Assembly (NCBI RefSeq): GCF_049347105.1
Contig: NZ_CP186334.1
Location: forward strand, 2,914,001 to 2,978,000
Reading direction: 5' to 3'
Length of the DNA stretch: 64,000 nt
From: Gaoshiqia hydrogeniformans
GTDB lineage: Bacteria > Bacteroidota > Bacteroidia > Bacteroidales > Prolixibacteraceae
The first letter of the stretch is position 1; each line of letters starts with the position of its first letter. The position numbers and the translations under genes are program-made. Below the pieces are notes generated by a model, which was not told the DNA's origin, ran no database searches, and saw nothing but the letters and a program-made list of their open reading frames with translations. Positions 27,580 to 37,145 of this stretch are shown here, piece by piece.

Positions 27580-27846
27580 CGAACAACCAGGAAAAAAAGG
27601 AGGATATTTTTCGCTTGTAACTTTTGTGTTAAACTTAAATCAAACATCAGTCATTTCTGTTCGGAGGAGGGAATTCTGTTTACTTTTGGCATTAGATAGG
27701 AAAATCTGTTCCGGTTTCATGTACCTGTACGTTCTGGTCGATAAAATTGAATGTGTTTTCGAAACTGACAGAAAAAGGAGCTATTTAAAAACCGGATACA
27801 GCCTTTTATCGTAAACGTTCATCCCTAATCATTTAAAAATCAGATC
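27580..27846. other. Intergenic leader upstream of the large carboxykinase-like gene
   Basis: About 265 bp. A TAACTTTTG stretch near 27617 resembles a -7 box. A 62-codon open frame (27626-27814) has no recognisable features and I do not call it a gene. Confidence 0.35.
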
Positions 27847-30800
27847 ATGACAGTAAACAGAACTTTTGGGATAGGTAATGATGCGAACGAGCCTGAAGTG
27901 TCATACAAAAAGATCATCCAATATATCAACCTGAAGCTTGCAGCCGATGGTTATCCGACTTGTATGACCGGGGTAAAATCGGATCTGCTGGAAATTGCCA
28001 AACCACTGCTGGATAGTTACAACATTAAATCCAGGCTGTTGGCTAACCAAACTTCTCCGCTGGGGCAACGTGTTCAAAATTTTCTTAAGGAATTTTTAAG
28101 CGATGTTCCGGGCGATAATTCCTTCGCTTTTCCCGACCACCCGTTTATTCTCGATCGCTACGGATTGGCTCGTAAAGTTTCGTTACCTGCCGACGGAGAT
28201 TATTTTGAAAACGACATCATCCGGTCGTACCGTACGGCACAGGGGATCCTGAACAATCCAAAAGAAGACCGGAGGACCACCAAAGGCGTTTTTCATATTT
28301 GCGAAGGCGGATTACCTGTCCCTGATGATAAAAAAGCGGTGCCCAAGCCTGTTTTCTGTAAGTTACTGCAAGAGGCCCTGAACCCGCCCGGAGAATTGAT
28401 GCGGCTTCCGTTTACCGCCAACCAGGAGCAGGCGGCCGAGTTGTTTGTCAGCCTGATGCTTCGGCCGGTTGTGGTGCCCGAAGTTCCCGGAGTGATGGCC
28501 GAAAAATCGATGGAAATCAAATTTTTAGCCCCGGGTAGCCTGGTTTCCAACCTGGATTTTGTCGAATCGATCTTCGGAAATGCAGGCGATCCTTTTCTGC
28601 CGGAAAACGATGCGGCTTTAAATCCGGATACCTGGACCGGCCACACCGGTTGCGTGATTCTGGCACCGCATCTGACCGTTTTTACAAAAAAAGAACTGGG
28701 CCTTCCGTTTTACAATAATGCCACCGATCGTCAGAAACGGGACGGTATGTGCTGGACAAAGGAGGACGAAAAATACAACGATGGCAACGCGTTTAAAATT
28801 ACCGCCCGCGACAAACGGGGAGTGGTTGTCACCCTGATTGCCGATAACTATTACGGCTATTGCAAAAAAGAAGTAAAAACCATGATCGGTTATTCGGCCA
28901 ACCTGTACGGGCTGGCTGAAGAAGAACATGCCGGCGGAGCCATTGCCTTCCGCAGCTATAACCTGGGCGAAAAATGTTACCTTGATGAACGGCTCCCGAC
29001 CAATGGCTTGAACTTTGCTTCGTTCCTTTATCTGTTTGCCGACATGCTGGAGCTTAAAAAAGAAGGTTATGCGGTCGATAAAAAATACCCTGATGTCGTT
29101 TATATTCCTGAGGACGCCAATTTTGATTTGCTGAAACAGACCATCACCTGGCATACCGGCGGGAAGCAACAGGTGATCAAATTGCTTCCTTACAAGTATT
29201 ACATTTATCCGAACGGATACAAAGTTGAAATGAAAAAGCGGCTGGAAGGACCAAAATGGCATTTGGTGGGCACTACGGCCGAAGGAACGCTTTGCCACAA
29301 GCCCTGCACCGTGTCGGGAGGCGGAAAATCTGAGATCTCCAAATCAATCAAAGATGCCATGATCCAGGGATCGGTTATTGTGAATGACCTGAATACCGAT
29401 TTGGACATGGTGGAAGAGATTATGTCGAAAGATTATTCCAAACGGTTCAAAATACCCGCTGATTATTCCGTAAAGAAACCCCGGCACATACTGAGCCGCC
29501 GCCGTTCCCTCGGATCGGTGATTAAATTGCTGACCCCCGCCGACGAGTATACCGACGAATACAACGACTGGCTCCGTTCGCTTCCGCAACGCATCAGGGT
29601 GCTTATTTATGTGATCAAGGGAAATTACAGCCAGGACTGGGACAAAGACTGGCGGAAATATTTTTCGGTGGATAAAATAAACGGGATACCGGGCAACGAA
29701 CTGAAGTTCCAATCCAGTAAGTTGTTGACAAATTATTTGCGGGTAGGGCATGATATCGATCATTCCTGGCGTATTTTCCTGACGCGTCAGGATTACAATC
29801 CTTCGGCCAAAGTACAGTTTGAGGATGACATTACCGCTTCGGTGGTCCTCGATGCCAAAAAACTGGAAAACCTGAACCCGGAATATGCCAATCGAAGTGT
29901 CAAGATCGTCAAAAACTGCGAATCACGCTTGTTTCAGCGTCCGGATGACTGCATCATCAAAGGGTATGACAAACAGGGCGAAAAGGACCTGTCAAGCCCG
30001 AATACCTTCTTGTCGAATTTTGAACCGCTCACGCGGAAGCAGGTGCAGGAGATTAAAGATGATGCCATTGGTTTTGAGCTATATACACAGCCGGTCAAGG
30101 ACCTGATCAATAACTTTCTGGCAAGCGATACTCCTGAATTTTTGGTGGTTCCTTCCGAACCGCGTCTGGTAAACGGAGTTCCCTCAAAGAATCCGCGCTA
30201 CCTTCAGATACGCCCCGATTTGGTCGATCCGGTTAGTAAATATGTGGCGGAAGTAGGTACCCGCATTTTTCGTAAAATTCCGCTGGATAAGCCGGTATTT
30301 ATGCCGGTAAACGCGGTGTTGCCGGGACGCCGGAACAATCCGGCCGAGCCGGAAAATAAGGTGCCGCCCCTAGCCGTGTATAACCCGATTCATTACCAGG
30401 AGTTGCCGGAGCTGTTCATCGATTTTATTTGCAGCATCACCGGGAAATCTCCTTCAACAACCGGTTTCGGTTCTGAAGGGGCCCTCACCAAAGGGCCGTT
30501 CAACTCGCTGTTGCCGGCTTCGGACCTGAATAATGCCTTCCTGTCGTACATCCTGACCGGTTACGACGGATTTTCTTCGGCGGCAGGTTATGTAGGCCCA
30601 AAATATAAGGTTGATCACGATATCAGTCTGCTGATCCCGGAAATCTGGTGCCGCATGTCGGTGGAAGAGCGCGAGCCCAAATTCCTGATTGACAATGGTT
30701 ACCTGGAGAAAGTGGAAAATTTTACCTATCAGGGCAGGGAAGTGGACGCCAGCTTATTGGGTTACCGGATTACCCTGCGGTTTGTGACCCATTTCATGGC

Positions 30801-31314
30801 CCGTATTTTCAGTAAACCCGACGCTGTTTTTAGCGACGACATGCTGAAGCCGGAATTGCAGGATATGGATATGTTTGTCGCCTCCATCGAGAACCTGTCG
30901 ATCACTCAAAAACGGGTGGCCGAGGGTTACATGCGCGACGGAACGGTCGATTTGCTTTGCCCGCCGCTGAAAGCGTTGATTCATCTGATGATCGACGGAA
31001 CTTACCGGGGAAAAGGACGTAATCATCCCGATATCCGTGCCATGTTTACGCCTGAAGCGGTGTTGAACAGCAACTGGTACCAAGAACGCCTGCTTGAAAA
31101 ACAAAAACGCGATGTGGCCCAGTGGACAAAAAATGTGGCTTATATCGAAGAAGTAACCAGCCGCAGGAATTTCGCCGAAACCTCGGTGCGCCTGTCGCTC
31201 CCCGAACGTTTAAACGCCGCAAAGGCCAGACTGAAGGAAGTATCGGCGCCGGCTTACCTGGCCGATTTGACCGGTACGCTTGGCGTTGACACCCTGAGTC
31301 TGATCGAGGATTAA
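27847..31314 (+). CDS. Probable PPi-type phosphoenolpyruvate carboxykinase
   Basis: Very large single-chain protein of 1155 residues, with no signal peptide or membrane segment, so cytosolic. The size and motif pattern fit the PPi-dependent PEP carboxykinases known from Propionibacterium and Entamoeba (about 1100-1200 residues), which convert oxaloacetate and PPi to PEP and Pi or run in reverse. Around residue 332 DNYYGYCKKEVKTMIGYSAN resembles the substrate-binding loop of GTP-type enzymes, followed by EHAGGA. Near 488, TVSGGGKSEISKS resembles the P-loop, followed by VNDLNTDLDMV. The assignment is from recalled family features, not alignment. A ketopantoate reductase-like gene follows after 18 bp. 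Confidence 0.7.
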   Translation: MTVNRTFGIGNDANEPEVSYKKIIQYINLKLAADGYPTCMTGVKSDLLEIAKPLLDSYNIKSRLLANQTSPLGQRVQNFLKEFLSDVPGDNSFAFPDHPFILDRYGLARKVSLPADGDYFENDIIRSYRTAQGILNNPKEDRRTTKGVFHICEGGLPVPDDKKAVPKPVFCKLLQEALNPPGELMRLPFTANQEQAAELFVSLMLRPVVVPEVPGVMAEKSMEIKFLAPGSLVSNLDFVESIFGNAGDPFLPENDAALNPDTWTGHTGCVILAPHLTVFTKKELGLPFYNNATDRQKRDGMCWTKEDEKYNDGNAFKITARDKRGVVVTLIADNYYGYCKKEVKTMIGYSANLYGLAEEEHAGGAIAFRSYNLGEKCYLDERLPTNGLNFASFLYLFADMLELKKEGYAVDKKYPDVVYIPEDANFDLLKQTITWHTGGKQQVIKLLPYKYYIYPNGYKVEMKKRLEGPKWHLVGTTAEGTLCHKPCTVSGGGKSEISKSIKDAMIQGSVIVNDLNTDLDMVEEIMSKDYSKRFKIPADYSVKKPRHILSRRRSLGSVIKLLTPADEYTDEYNDWLRSLPQRIRVLIYVIKGNYSQDWDKDWRKYFSVDKINGIPGNELKFQSSKLLTNYLRVGHDIDHSWRIFLTRQDYNPSAKVQFEDDITASVVLDAKKLENLNPEYANRSVKIVKNCESRLFQRPDDCIIKGYDKQGEKDLSSPNTFLSNFEPLTRKQVQEIKDDAIGFELYTQPVKDLINNFLASDTPEFLVVPSEPRLVNGVPSKNPRYLQIRPDLVDPVSKYVAEVGTRIFRKIPLDKPVFMPVNAVLPGRRNNPAEPENKVPPLAVYNPIHYQELPELFIDFICSITGKSPSTTGFGSEGALTKGPFNSLLPASDLNNAFLSYILTGYDGFSSAAGYVGPKYKVDHDISLLIPEIWCRMSVEEREPKFLIDNGYLEKVENFTYQGREVDASLLGYRITLRFVTHFMARIFSKPDAVFSDDMLKPELQDMDMFVASIENLSITQKRVAEGYMRDGTVDLLCPPLKALIHLMIDGTYRGKGRNHPDIRAMFTPEAVLNSNWYQERLLEKQKRDVAQWTKNVAYIEEVTSRRNFAETSVRLSLPERLNAAKARLKEVSAPAYLADLTGTLGVDTLSLIED

Positions 31315-31332
31315 TGACGGATCAGAGGTCAT

Positions 31333-32253
31333 ATGAAACTGACATACGGACTTATCGGAACCGGAGCCTTAGGCGGTTATTACGGCGGATTATTGGCAAA
31401 ATCGGGGCATGATGTTCATTTCCTGTTCAACAGCGACTACCGGTATGTTTGCGAAAACGGACTCCGCATTGATTCGGTGAACGGAGATTTTCATTTGAAT
31501 AAGCTGAATGCGTATGCTTCAACCTCCGGCATGCCGGTTTGCGATGTGATCCTGGTTTGCCTGAAAACAACCCATAATCATCTTTTAAAAGACTTGTTGC
31601 TGCCGCTTATTCATAAAAACAGCCTGGTGGTGATGATTCAGAATGGTTTAGGCATTGAAGCGGAACTCGAAAAACAGTTACCTGATGTGCAGATTTCAGG
31701 AGGTTTGGCCTTTATTTGTTCCAATAAAACGGGACCGGGGCACATCAGTCACCTCGACCTGGGAAAACTGGTGCTGGGGGCTTATAAGCTGAATCGGCCG
31801 GAAATGCTGCAACAACTTTGCAACGATTTTCAGCAGGCCGGGGTTCCTTGCCGGCTTTCCGAAGACCTGTACCATGCGCGCTGGCAAAAACTGGTGTGGA
31901 ACGTACCCTTCAACGGGATGGCGGTAGTACTGAATACAACGACCGACCGGATCATGGCGAACGAAGCTGCCCGCACCCTTGCCCTGGAACTGATGCAGGA
32001 AGTGATCGGGGGCGCCAACCATTGCGGCGTAAACCTCGACGAGGCATTTGCTCACAGCATGCTGGAAATGACAGCCGGAATGGCGCCGTACGCACCCAGT
32101 ATGAAACTGGATTATGACTTTAAGCGCCCGATGGAAATTGAGGCCATTTATTCCAATCCGGTCCGGGAGGCTGCTAAAGCTGGTTTTGAAATGAAAAAAG
32201 TGTCGATGCTTGAAAAACAACTTCAGTTTATTCAGGCACAAATGAAGACATAA
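31333..32253 (+). CDS. panE: 2-dehydropantoate 2-reductase family protein
   Basis: NADPH-dependent reductase of ketopantoate to pantoate in CoA synthesis. It has 306 residues. The N-terminal Rossmann motif is LIGTGALGGYYGGLLAKSGHD. The catalytic Lys region is ARWQKLVWNVPFNGMAVV (around residue 185), and the C-terminal SMKLDYDFKRPMEIEAIYSNPV is typical of ApbA/PanE. The family also contains paralogues of other specificity, so the symbol is tentative. It lies 18 bp after the carboxykinase-like gene and is probably co-transcribed. Confidence 0.85.
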   Translation: MKLTYGLIGTGALGGYYGGLLAKSGHDVHFLFNSDYRYVCENGLRIDSVNGDFHLNKLNAYASTSGMPVCDVILVCLKTTHNHLLKDLLLPLIHKNSLVVMIQNGLGIEAELEKQLPDVQISGGLAFICSNKTGPGHISHLDLGKLVLGAYKLNRPEMLQQLCNDFQQAGVPCRLSEDLYHARWQKLVWNVPFNGMAVVLNTTTDRIMANEAARTLALELMQEVIGGANHCGVNLDEAFAHSMLEMTAGMAPYAPSMKLDYDFKRPMEIEAIYSNPVREAAKAGFEMKKVSMLEKQLQFIQAQMKT

Positions 32254-32344
32254 AAAAGCCCGATCAAAAGTTCATTCCATATCAGAGGTCAGCCCGAAAT
32301 AAATTCGGGCTGACCAACGAAAGTGAACTTTTGAACAGGCTTTT
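32254..32344. terminator. Nested double inverted repeat, bidirectional terminator
   Basis: An inner perfect 11-bp stem GTCAGCCCGAA/TTCGGGCTGAC (32288-32298 and 32304-32314, loop ATAAA) is enclosed by an outer stem. The outer stem pairs AAAAGCC and TCAAAAGTTCA (32254-32274) with TGAACTTTTGA and GGCTTTT (32324-32344), with a three-base internal mismatch. It lies between convergent panE-like and POT transporter genes. Confidence 0.75.
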
Positions 32345-32367
32345 CTTTCAGCTAGATTTCTCAATCA

Positions 32368-34176
32368 TTATTTGGTTGCTGCTTCCAGCCGTTTCATGAT
32401 GGCAAAAATGAAGGCGGCAGAAACCAAGCAGCATACAATAAAAATTAACCACAGGTACGATAAGTCGAGTTTCCCCCAGAAGAAACTTCCCACAAACAAC
32501 AGTTTGTTTCCAACTGCCGTTGCAAGCAGCCAACCACCCTGCATCAAGCCTTGGAAACGCTGCGGGGCCACTTTCGAAACAAATGACAATCCCATCGGGC
32601 TCAGGAAAAGTTCGGCGATCGTCAGCACAAGGTAACTTTCAATCAACCAGTACGGCGATACCCGCGAGCTGTCGGGAACAGCCTGCCCGGCCAGTTCGTG
32701 AGGCGAAACCAAACCAATCGAGGCGATTAAAACAACAAGGAAACCGACAGCGGCGATGATCATCCCGTAGCCGATCTTTTTGGGCGTCGAGGGTTCTTTC
32801 CCGATTTTATTCAGCCAGCTGAAAATACCCATAACCAGGGGAGTCAGAAAAACGATAAACAGCGGGTTGAAGGATTGGAAAACTTCCGGTGCAATGGCAT
32901 TGGAAGGGCCGTTATTAATAACAAACCAGGCAGACAGACTTCCTCCGACCAGCAGTAAGGCGGCTCCAATAATGCGGTTGACCGTTGAACTGTTTTTTGC
33001 AATCAGCATGATAAGCCCCGAGATGGCGCCAATAACCGACAGGATGGATTCAAGCGTGAAAAACAGGTGGGTGAACGGACCTACTTCTTTCACAATATAG
33101 TCGCGGGCATAAAAGGTCAGCGTCAGTCCGTTTTGGTGGAAGGACATCCAGAAAAAGATCACCACAAAGAACACCAGGATCAGTGAGCTTACTTTGGGCT
33201 TCTCTTCTTTGGTGGCCGACAACGAGATCCAGGTGACAAAGGCGGCAAACAAGCCAAAGGCCATCCCTGTTTTGTAGTCGAGTACTATCCCGGTCAGCAG
33301 CGTGACTGCAGCGGCAGCAACCAAAGCGGCTACCACAGCCATTGATTTCGACCTGCTTCGGGGTTGTGTAATATCTTCAGCCACTTGCGTTGCGGCTTTC
33401 GGCAATTGTTTTTCTTTATTCGGCAGAAGTTTCTGAAATAAAACATAGATCAGCAACGAAATAATCATAGCCCCGGCAGCGATTCCAAAGGCATAGTTAT
33501 ACCCCTGCGAGAATACCCCGATGTAACTTTCGGCAAAGGCATTTAAATCGGTTACTGGTCCGCTTAGGCTGACGTTGTTGGCAAGCGAGGAAAACTGGCT
33601 CGTATCGGTCATGCTTCCGTTCAGGTATTGATGGCAGAGCGCCGGCAGGCTCCCGTCGTGTAAAAAACCATTAGCTTTTAACCACCAGTTGCGGGCTCCG
33701 GTAGCGGCAAAAGGGGCAAAAAAAGCACCGACATTGATCCCCATGTAAAAAATCATGAAGGCCGAATCCCGCATTTTCGAGTAGCGTTCGTCATCGTACA
33801 ACTGTCCCACAACAGCCTGCAGGTTTCCTTTAAATAATCCGTTACCAAATGCAATCACAAACAGGGCAATAACGGTTATCGCCAGCGACATGTTGGGGAT
33901 GGCCAGAATACCGTATCCGCCTAACATAATTACAATCCCGGCGAAAATAACCAGCTTGTATTTTTTTGTCCAGTCGGCCACGATGCCCCCAACCAGCGCC
34001 AGCGCATAAATTCCGAAGTAAAACCAACTGTAAATATCACCGGCTACTTCTTCGGTGAGGCCAAAGCGGGCCTGTAAGAAGAGCACCAGGATGGCCATCA
34101 TGGTGTAAAAACCGAATCGTTCGCCCATGTTGGCAAAAAATGCCACCAATAGCCCCTTGGGATGTCCTTTCAGCAT
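32368..34176 (-). CDS. POT/PTR-family proton-dependent peptide transporter
   Basis: Inner-membrane symporter for di- and tripeptides. 602 residues with about 14 hydrophobic helices. The PTR signature NMGERFGFYTMMAILVLFL is at residues 15-33 and includes the ExxERF-like GERF proton-coupling motif. KGNLQAVVGQLYDD and FMIFYMGINVGAFFAPF are the second signature. A large loop between about 170 and 215 precedes FSQGYNYAF. Bacteroidota versions of this length are common. It faces the nnr gene divergently. Confidence 0.92.
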   Translation of the reverse strand: MLKGHPKGLLVAFFANMGERFGFYTMMAILVLFLQARFGLTEEVAGDIYSWFYFGIYALALVGGIVADWTKKYKLVIFAGIVIMLGGYGILAIPNMSLAITVIALFVIAFGNGLFKGNLQAVVGQLYDDERYSKMRDSAFMIFYMGINVGAFFAPFAATGARNWWLKANGFLHDGSLPALCHQYLNGSMTDTSQFSSLANNVSLSGPVTDLNAFAESYIGVFSQGYNYAFGIAAGAMIISLLIYVLFQKLLPNKEKQLPKAATQVAEDITQPRSRSKSMAVVAALVAAAAVTLLTGIVLDYKTGMAFGLFAAFVTWISLSATKEEKPKVSSLILVFFVVIFFWMSFHQNGLTLTFYARDYIVKEVGPFTHLFFTLESILSVIGAISGLIMLIAKNSSTVNRIIGAALLLVGGSLSAWFVINNGPSNAIAPEVFQSFNPLFIVFLTPLVMGIFSWLNKIGKEPSTPKKIGYGMIIAAVGFLVVLIASIGLVSPHELAGQAVPDSSRVSPYWLIESYLVLTIAELFLSPMGLSFVSKVAPQRFQGLMQGGWLLATAVGNKLLFVGSFFWGKLDLSYLWLIFIVCCLVSAAFIFAIMKRLEAATK

Positions 34177-34317
34177 AATTGATCTTTTTAATTAGTAAAT
34201 TTTTGTTGTAAAGTTTTGCAAGACTGACAAATATAATCAACTTTTTTGCTTCTCAAGTTTGATAAATATCAGGTTGGGAAGGATAGTTTTTTGTAAATTC
34301 GGTTTAAAATTAGCCTT

Positions 34318-35829
34318 ATGAAGATCTTTTCCACGAAACAGATAGCCGAAATTGATCGGTACACCATTCAAAATGAACCAATTGAAGATATTGATTTAAT
34401 GGAACGGGCTTCGTTGCAAATCGTCAACTGGTTAATCCATCATTGCTCAAACGAACGGAAATTAATCATCTTTGCCGGCCCCGGGAACAACGGCGGCGAC
34501 GCCCTGGCTGTTGCCCGGATGATGGCTGATTACGACTATTTCTGTGAAGTATACCTGCTTGGGTTTGGCCGGGACTTGAGCGGTTCGCCGGCCATAAACC
34601 GGCAACGTTTGGAGGAACAGGGAAAAGCGAAGCTGATCGTTCTGTCTGAAATGGGCGATCTGCCTGAAATTCCTGAAAACGCGGTGGTGATTGATGGTTT
34701 GTTTGGCTCCGGTTTGAGCCGGCAGCTTGATGGTTTGGCCGAAGCGGTTGTTGCCCGGATAAACGCTTCGCAGGCGCAGGTTGTGGCAATCGATATGCCC
34801 AGCGGCCTGTTTGGAGAGGATAATTCGGGAAACGACCTGGCTAAAGTGGTAAAAGCCGATTATACACTGACCTTCCAGTTTCCCAAGCTGAGTTTCTTTT
34901 TTCATGAACATGAAGATTTGCTCGGACAATGGGAAGTATTGCCCATCGGGCTTCACCCGGAGGCTATTTCTTCTTTTCAAACGCCGTTTCATTTTTTAAC
35001 GGAAGAATATGCTTCGTCTTTGCTCCTGAAAAGGCGGAAATTTGCGCACAAGGGAAGCTTTGGCCATGCCCTGCTGATTGCCGGCTCCTACGGAAAAATG
35101 GGGGCTGCCGTGTTGGCCTCAAAAGCTTGTTTGCGCGCCGGCGCCGGTTTGCTTACCAGTCATGTGCCGCACACCGGTTACCCCGTTATTCAAACAACGG
35201 TTCCCGAGGCCATGTGTTCCATTGACGCCTCTGATCTGATGTTTACGGAATTTCCCGAACCGGCTCAGTTTTCGGCGGTTGGTGTGGGGCCGGGGGTCGG
35301 GTGTAAGCCGAACTCGCAAAAGGCGCTGAAAGAACTTTTACTGGCCAATCCGTCCAAACTTGTGCTCGATGCCGACGCCCTGAATATTCTTTCGATGCAC
35401 CCCGATTGGTACGAGTTGCTTCCGGCGAACAGCATCCTGACACCCCATCCGAAAGAATTTGAACGCATGGCAGGCGAAACATCCGATTCCTGGTCGCGCC
35501 TGCAATTACAGCTATGGTTTTCGGCAACCTATCAGGTAATTGTAGTATTAAAAGGAGCCCATACAGCGGTTTCATTTCCAGATGGACGGGTATGTTTCAA
35601 CACCACCGGTAACCCGGGCATGGCCACTGCCGGCAGCGGCGACGTACTGACCGGTTTTCTGCTTGGCTTGCTGGCCCAGGCTTATACGCCGCGCGACGCC
35701 TCGCTCCTGGCTGTTTATCTTCATGGCCTGGCCGGCGATTTGGCTGAACAGCAACATGGACAAGAAGCGTTGATGGCGAGCGATCTGATTGAGCATTTCG
35801 GGAAAGCATTCCTCCATCTGGCAAAATAA
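34318..35829 (+). CDS. nnr: Bifunctional NAD(P)HX epimerase / ADP-dependent NAD(P)HX dehydratase
   Basis: Repairs hydrated NADH and NADPH. 503 residues in two domains. The YjeF_N epimerase (about 1-215) has IFAGPGNNGGDALAVARMM and IDGLFGSGLSR. The ribokinase-like dehydratase (about 225-500) has GSFGHALLIAGSYGKMGAAV, LDADALNIL, TPHPKEFERM and the nucleotide-binding TGNPGMATAGSGDVLTG. A TTGG (34274-34277) and TAAATTCG (34294-34301) upstream may be its promoter. Housekeeping gene, monocistronic. Confidence 0.95.
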   Translation: MKIFSTKQIAEIDRYTIQNEPIEDIDLMERASLQIVNWLIHHCSNERKLIIFAGPGNNGGDALAVARMMADYDYFCEVYLLGFGRDLSGSPAINRQRLEEQGKAKLIVLSEMGDLPEIPENAVVIDGLFGSGLSRQLDGLAEAVVARINASQAQVVAIDMPSGLFGEDNSGNDLAKVVKADYTLTFQFPKLSFFFHEHEDLLGQWEVLPIGLHPEAISSFQTPFHFLTEEYASSLLLKRRKFAHKGSFGHALLIAGSYGKMGAAVLASKACLRAGAGLLTSHVPHTGYPVIQTTVPEAMCSIDASDLMFTEFPEPAQFSAVGVGPGVGCKPNSQKALKELLLANPSKLVLDADALNILSMHPDWYELLPANSILTPHPKEFERMAGETSDSWSRLQLQLWFSATYQVIVVLKGAHTAVSFPDGRVCFNTTGNPGMATAGSGDVLTGFLLGLLAQAYTPRDASLLAVYLHGLAGDLAEQQHGQEALMASDLIEHFGKAFLHLAK

Positions 35830-35911
35830 AACGCGGAGGCGTCAGTTATAAAATTAAAGGTCAGTCCTGGAATTTTTTATCGAAAAACCGCGGTTCAGGA
35901 GCGACAATCAT

Positions 35912-35919
35912 TATTTTTG
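35912..35919 (+). promoter_or_regulatory. Possible -7 promoter box of the DUF4831 gene
   Basis: TATTTTTG is an exact TAnnTTTG box 25 bases before the ATG at 35945. The upstream -33 region is weak. Confidence 0.35.
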
Positions 35920-35944
35920 AGAAGAATTTAAAAAACGATTAGTC

Positions 35945-37036
35945 ATGAAGACAAAATACACCGTACTGTTTTTGTTGCTCTTCAGCAACCTGGCTCTGTT
36001 TGCACAACGTGCAAAAGAAGCTACACCCGGTCTTGCTTTTAGCGACGGGGTCGTGTACAGTTTGCCGCGCACCGGTGTGCGGGTTTACGTGAAAGCTACT
36101 CAGGAAAAGTTTTTCAGAGGGCCGTATTACCAATATGCCGAAACCATGCTTGGATTAAAGAATGCGCCCGCGTCGGATTCGGAAAACTGGACCATTGATG
36201 ATGTGAAAATTGAAACCTTCAGCGAGGCCGACCCCAAGCAGGTATATAAAGCAAAAGGTAGCGGAGCATCTCTGCTTAGCCTTACCGAGTCGGGTGTATT
36301 GGCCGGCATCAATAAACCGGCAGATGGAGGAGTTGAGTCGCCGGTTGTTTCAACCTTTTTGGGAGAGACAAAAATCCCGGATTACCCCTTCTCCGATTTA
36401 TCGTTAAACCCGTTTTTTGCCAAGCAGGATTCGTCCCGCCGGAATGTGATTGTTCCGAAATCGTTGCAGGAGAAAGCGATGGAAGCTGCGCATACGATCA
36501 CCAAATTGCGCAAGCGCAGGTTTAAATCGTTGGCAAACGGGTATGATGAACAATTGCCCGACGGACGCGCTTACGAGCTGATGGTGGACGAATTGGGAAA
36601 ACTGGAGGCTGAATATGTGGCTTTGTTTATTGGCAAATCCTACCAAAGTACCTTCGAATATTGTTTCGATTTTATTCCCGGCGAAAATTCGGTTTCGGGT
36701 GAAGTTGTTTTTCGTTTTTCCGAAAATAAAGGCGTTTTACCCAAAACCGACATGAGCGGAAAACCCATCGTGCTCGACATCAAAAAACTGGACGACCTGG
36801 CATCGGCCCAGGAAAAACTGCTGAGCCAGCCGACTGCTGCAAGCGGCGTTTATTACCGCATGCCTGGAAAGGCTGAAATCCGGATGCAAAACGGCATTAA
36901 CCTGATGGCCGCAACCCGGGTGGATCTGGCCCAGTTTGGAACGGTAGCCCCCTTACCCGAAGAATTGCTGGATGGTAACCATCAGGTTGTTTTTCATCCA
37001 AAAACGGGAGGGATAAAAAGTATTCTTCAAAAATAA
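35945..37036 (+). CDS. DUF4831-family secreted protein
   Basis: 363 residues with a signal peptide (1-20, ending LFAQR). The mature part begins with GLAFSDGVVYSLPRTGVRVYVKATQEKF and contains LPDGRAYELMVDELGKLEAEYVALFIGKS, both features of DUF4831, a Bacteroidota family of unknown function. Expected to be periplasmic or membrane-attached. Followed by its own terminator. Confidence 0.88.
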   Translation: MKTKYTVLFLLLFSNLALFAQRAKEATPGLAFSDGVVYSLPRTGVRVYVKATQEKFFRGPYYQYAETMLGLKNAPASDSENWTIDDVKIETFSEADPKQVYKAKGSGASLLSLTESGVLAGINKPADGGVESPVVSTFLGETKIPDYPFSDLSLNPFFAKQDSSRRNVIVPKSLQEKAMEAAHTITKLRKRRFKSLANGYDEQLPDGRAYELMVDELGKLEAEYVALFIGKSYQSTFEYCFDFIPGENSVSGEVVFRFSENKGVLPKTDMSGKPIVLDIKKLDDLASAQEKLLSQPTAASGVYYRMPGKAEIRMQNGINLMAATRVDLAQFGTVAPLPEELLDGNHQVVFHPKTGGIKSILQK

Positions 37037-37042
37037 TTCAGG

Positions 37043-37069
37043 AAAGGGCAGCTTGTGACTGCCTTTTTT
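37043..37069 (+). terminator. Intrinsic terminator
   Basis: AAAGGGCAG (37043-37051) pairs with CTGCCTTTT (37059-37067), nine pairs with one G-U, loop of seven, followed by T residues. Confidence 0.75.
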
Positions 37070-37145
37070 AATTCCTGCCGGTTGGCGGGCTGCTATTTTT
37101 TTTATTTTTACCAACTTCGAACGAAAATTTACAAATTAGTATACG

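Noticed and set aside
27626..27814. 62-codon plus-strand open frame upstream of the carboxykinase-like gene
   Set aside because: No signal, domain or ribosome-binding evidence; composition like untranslated leader.
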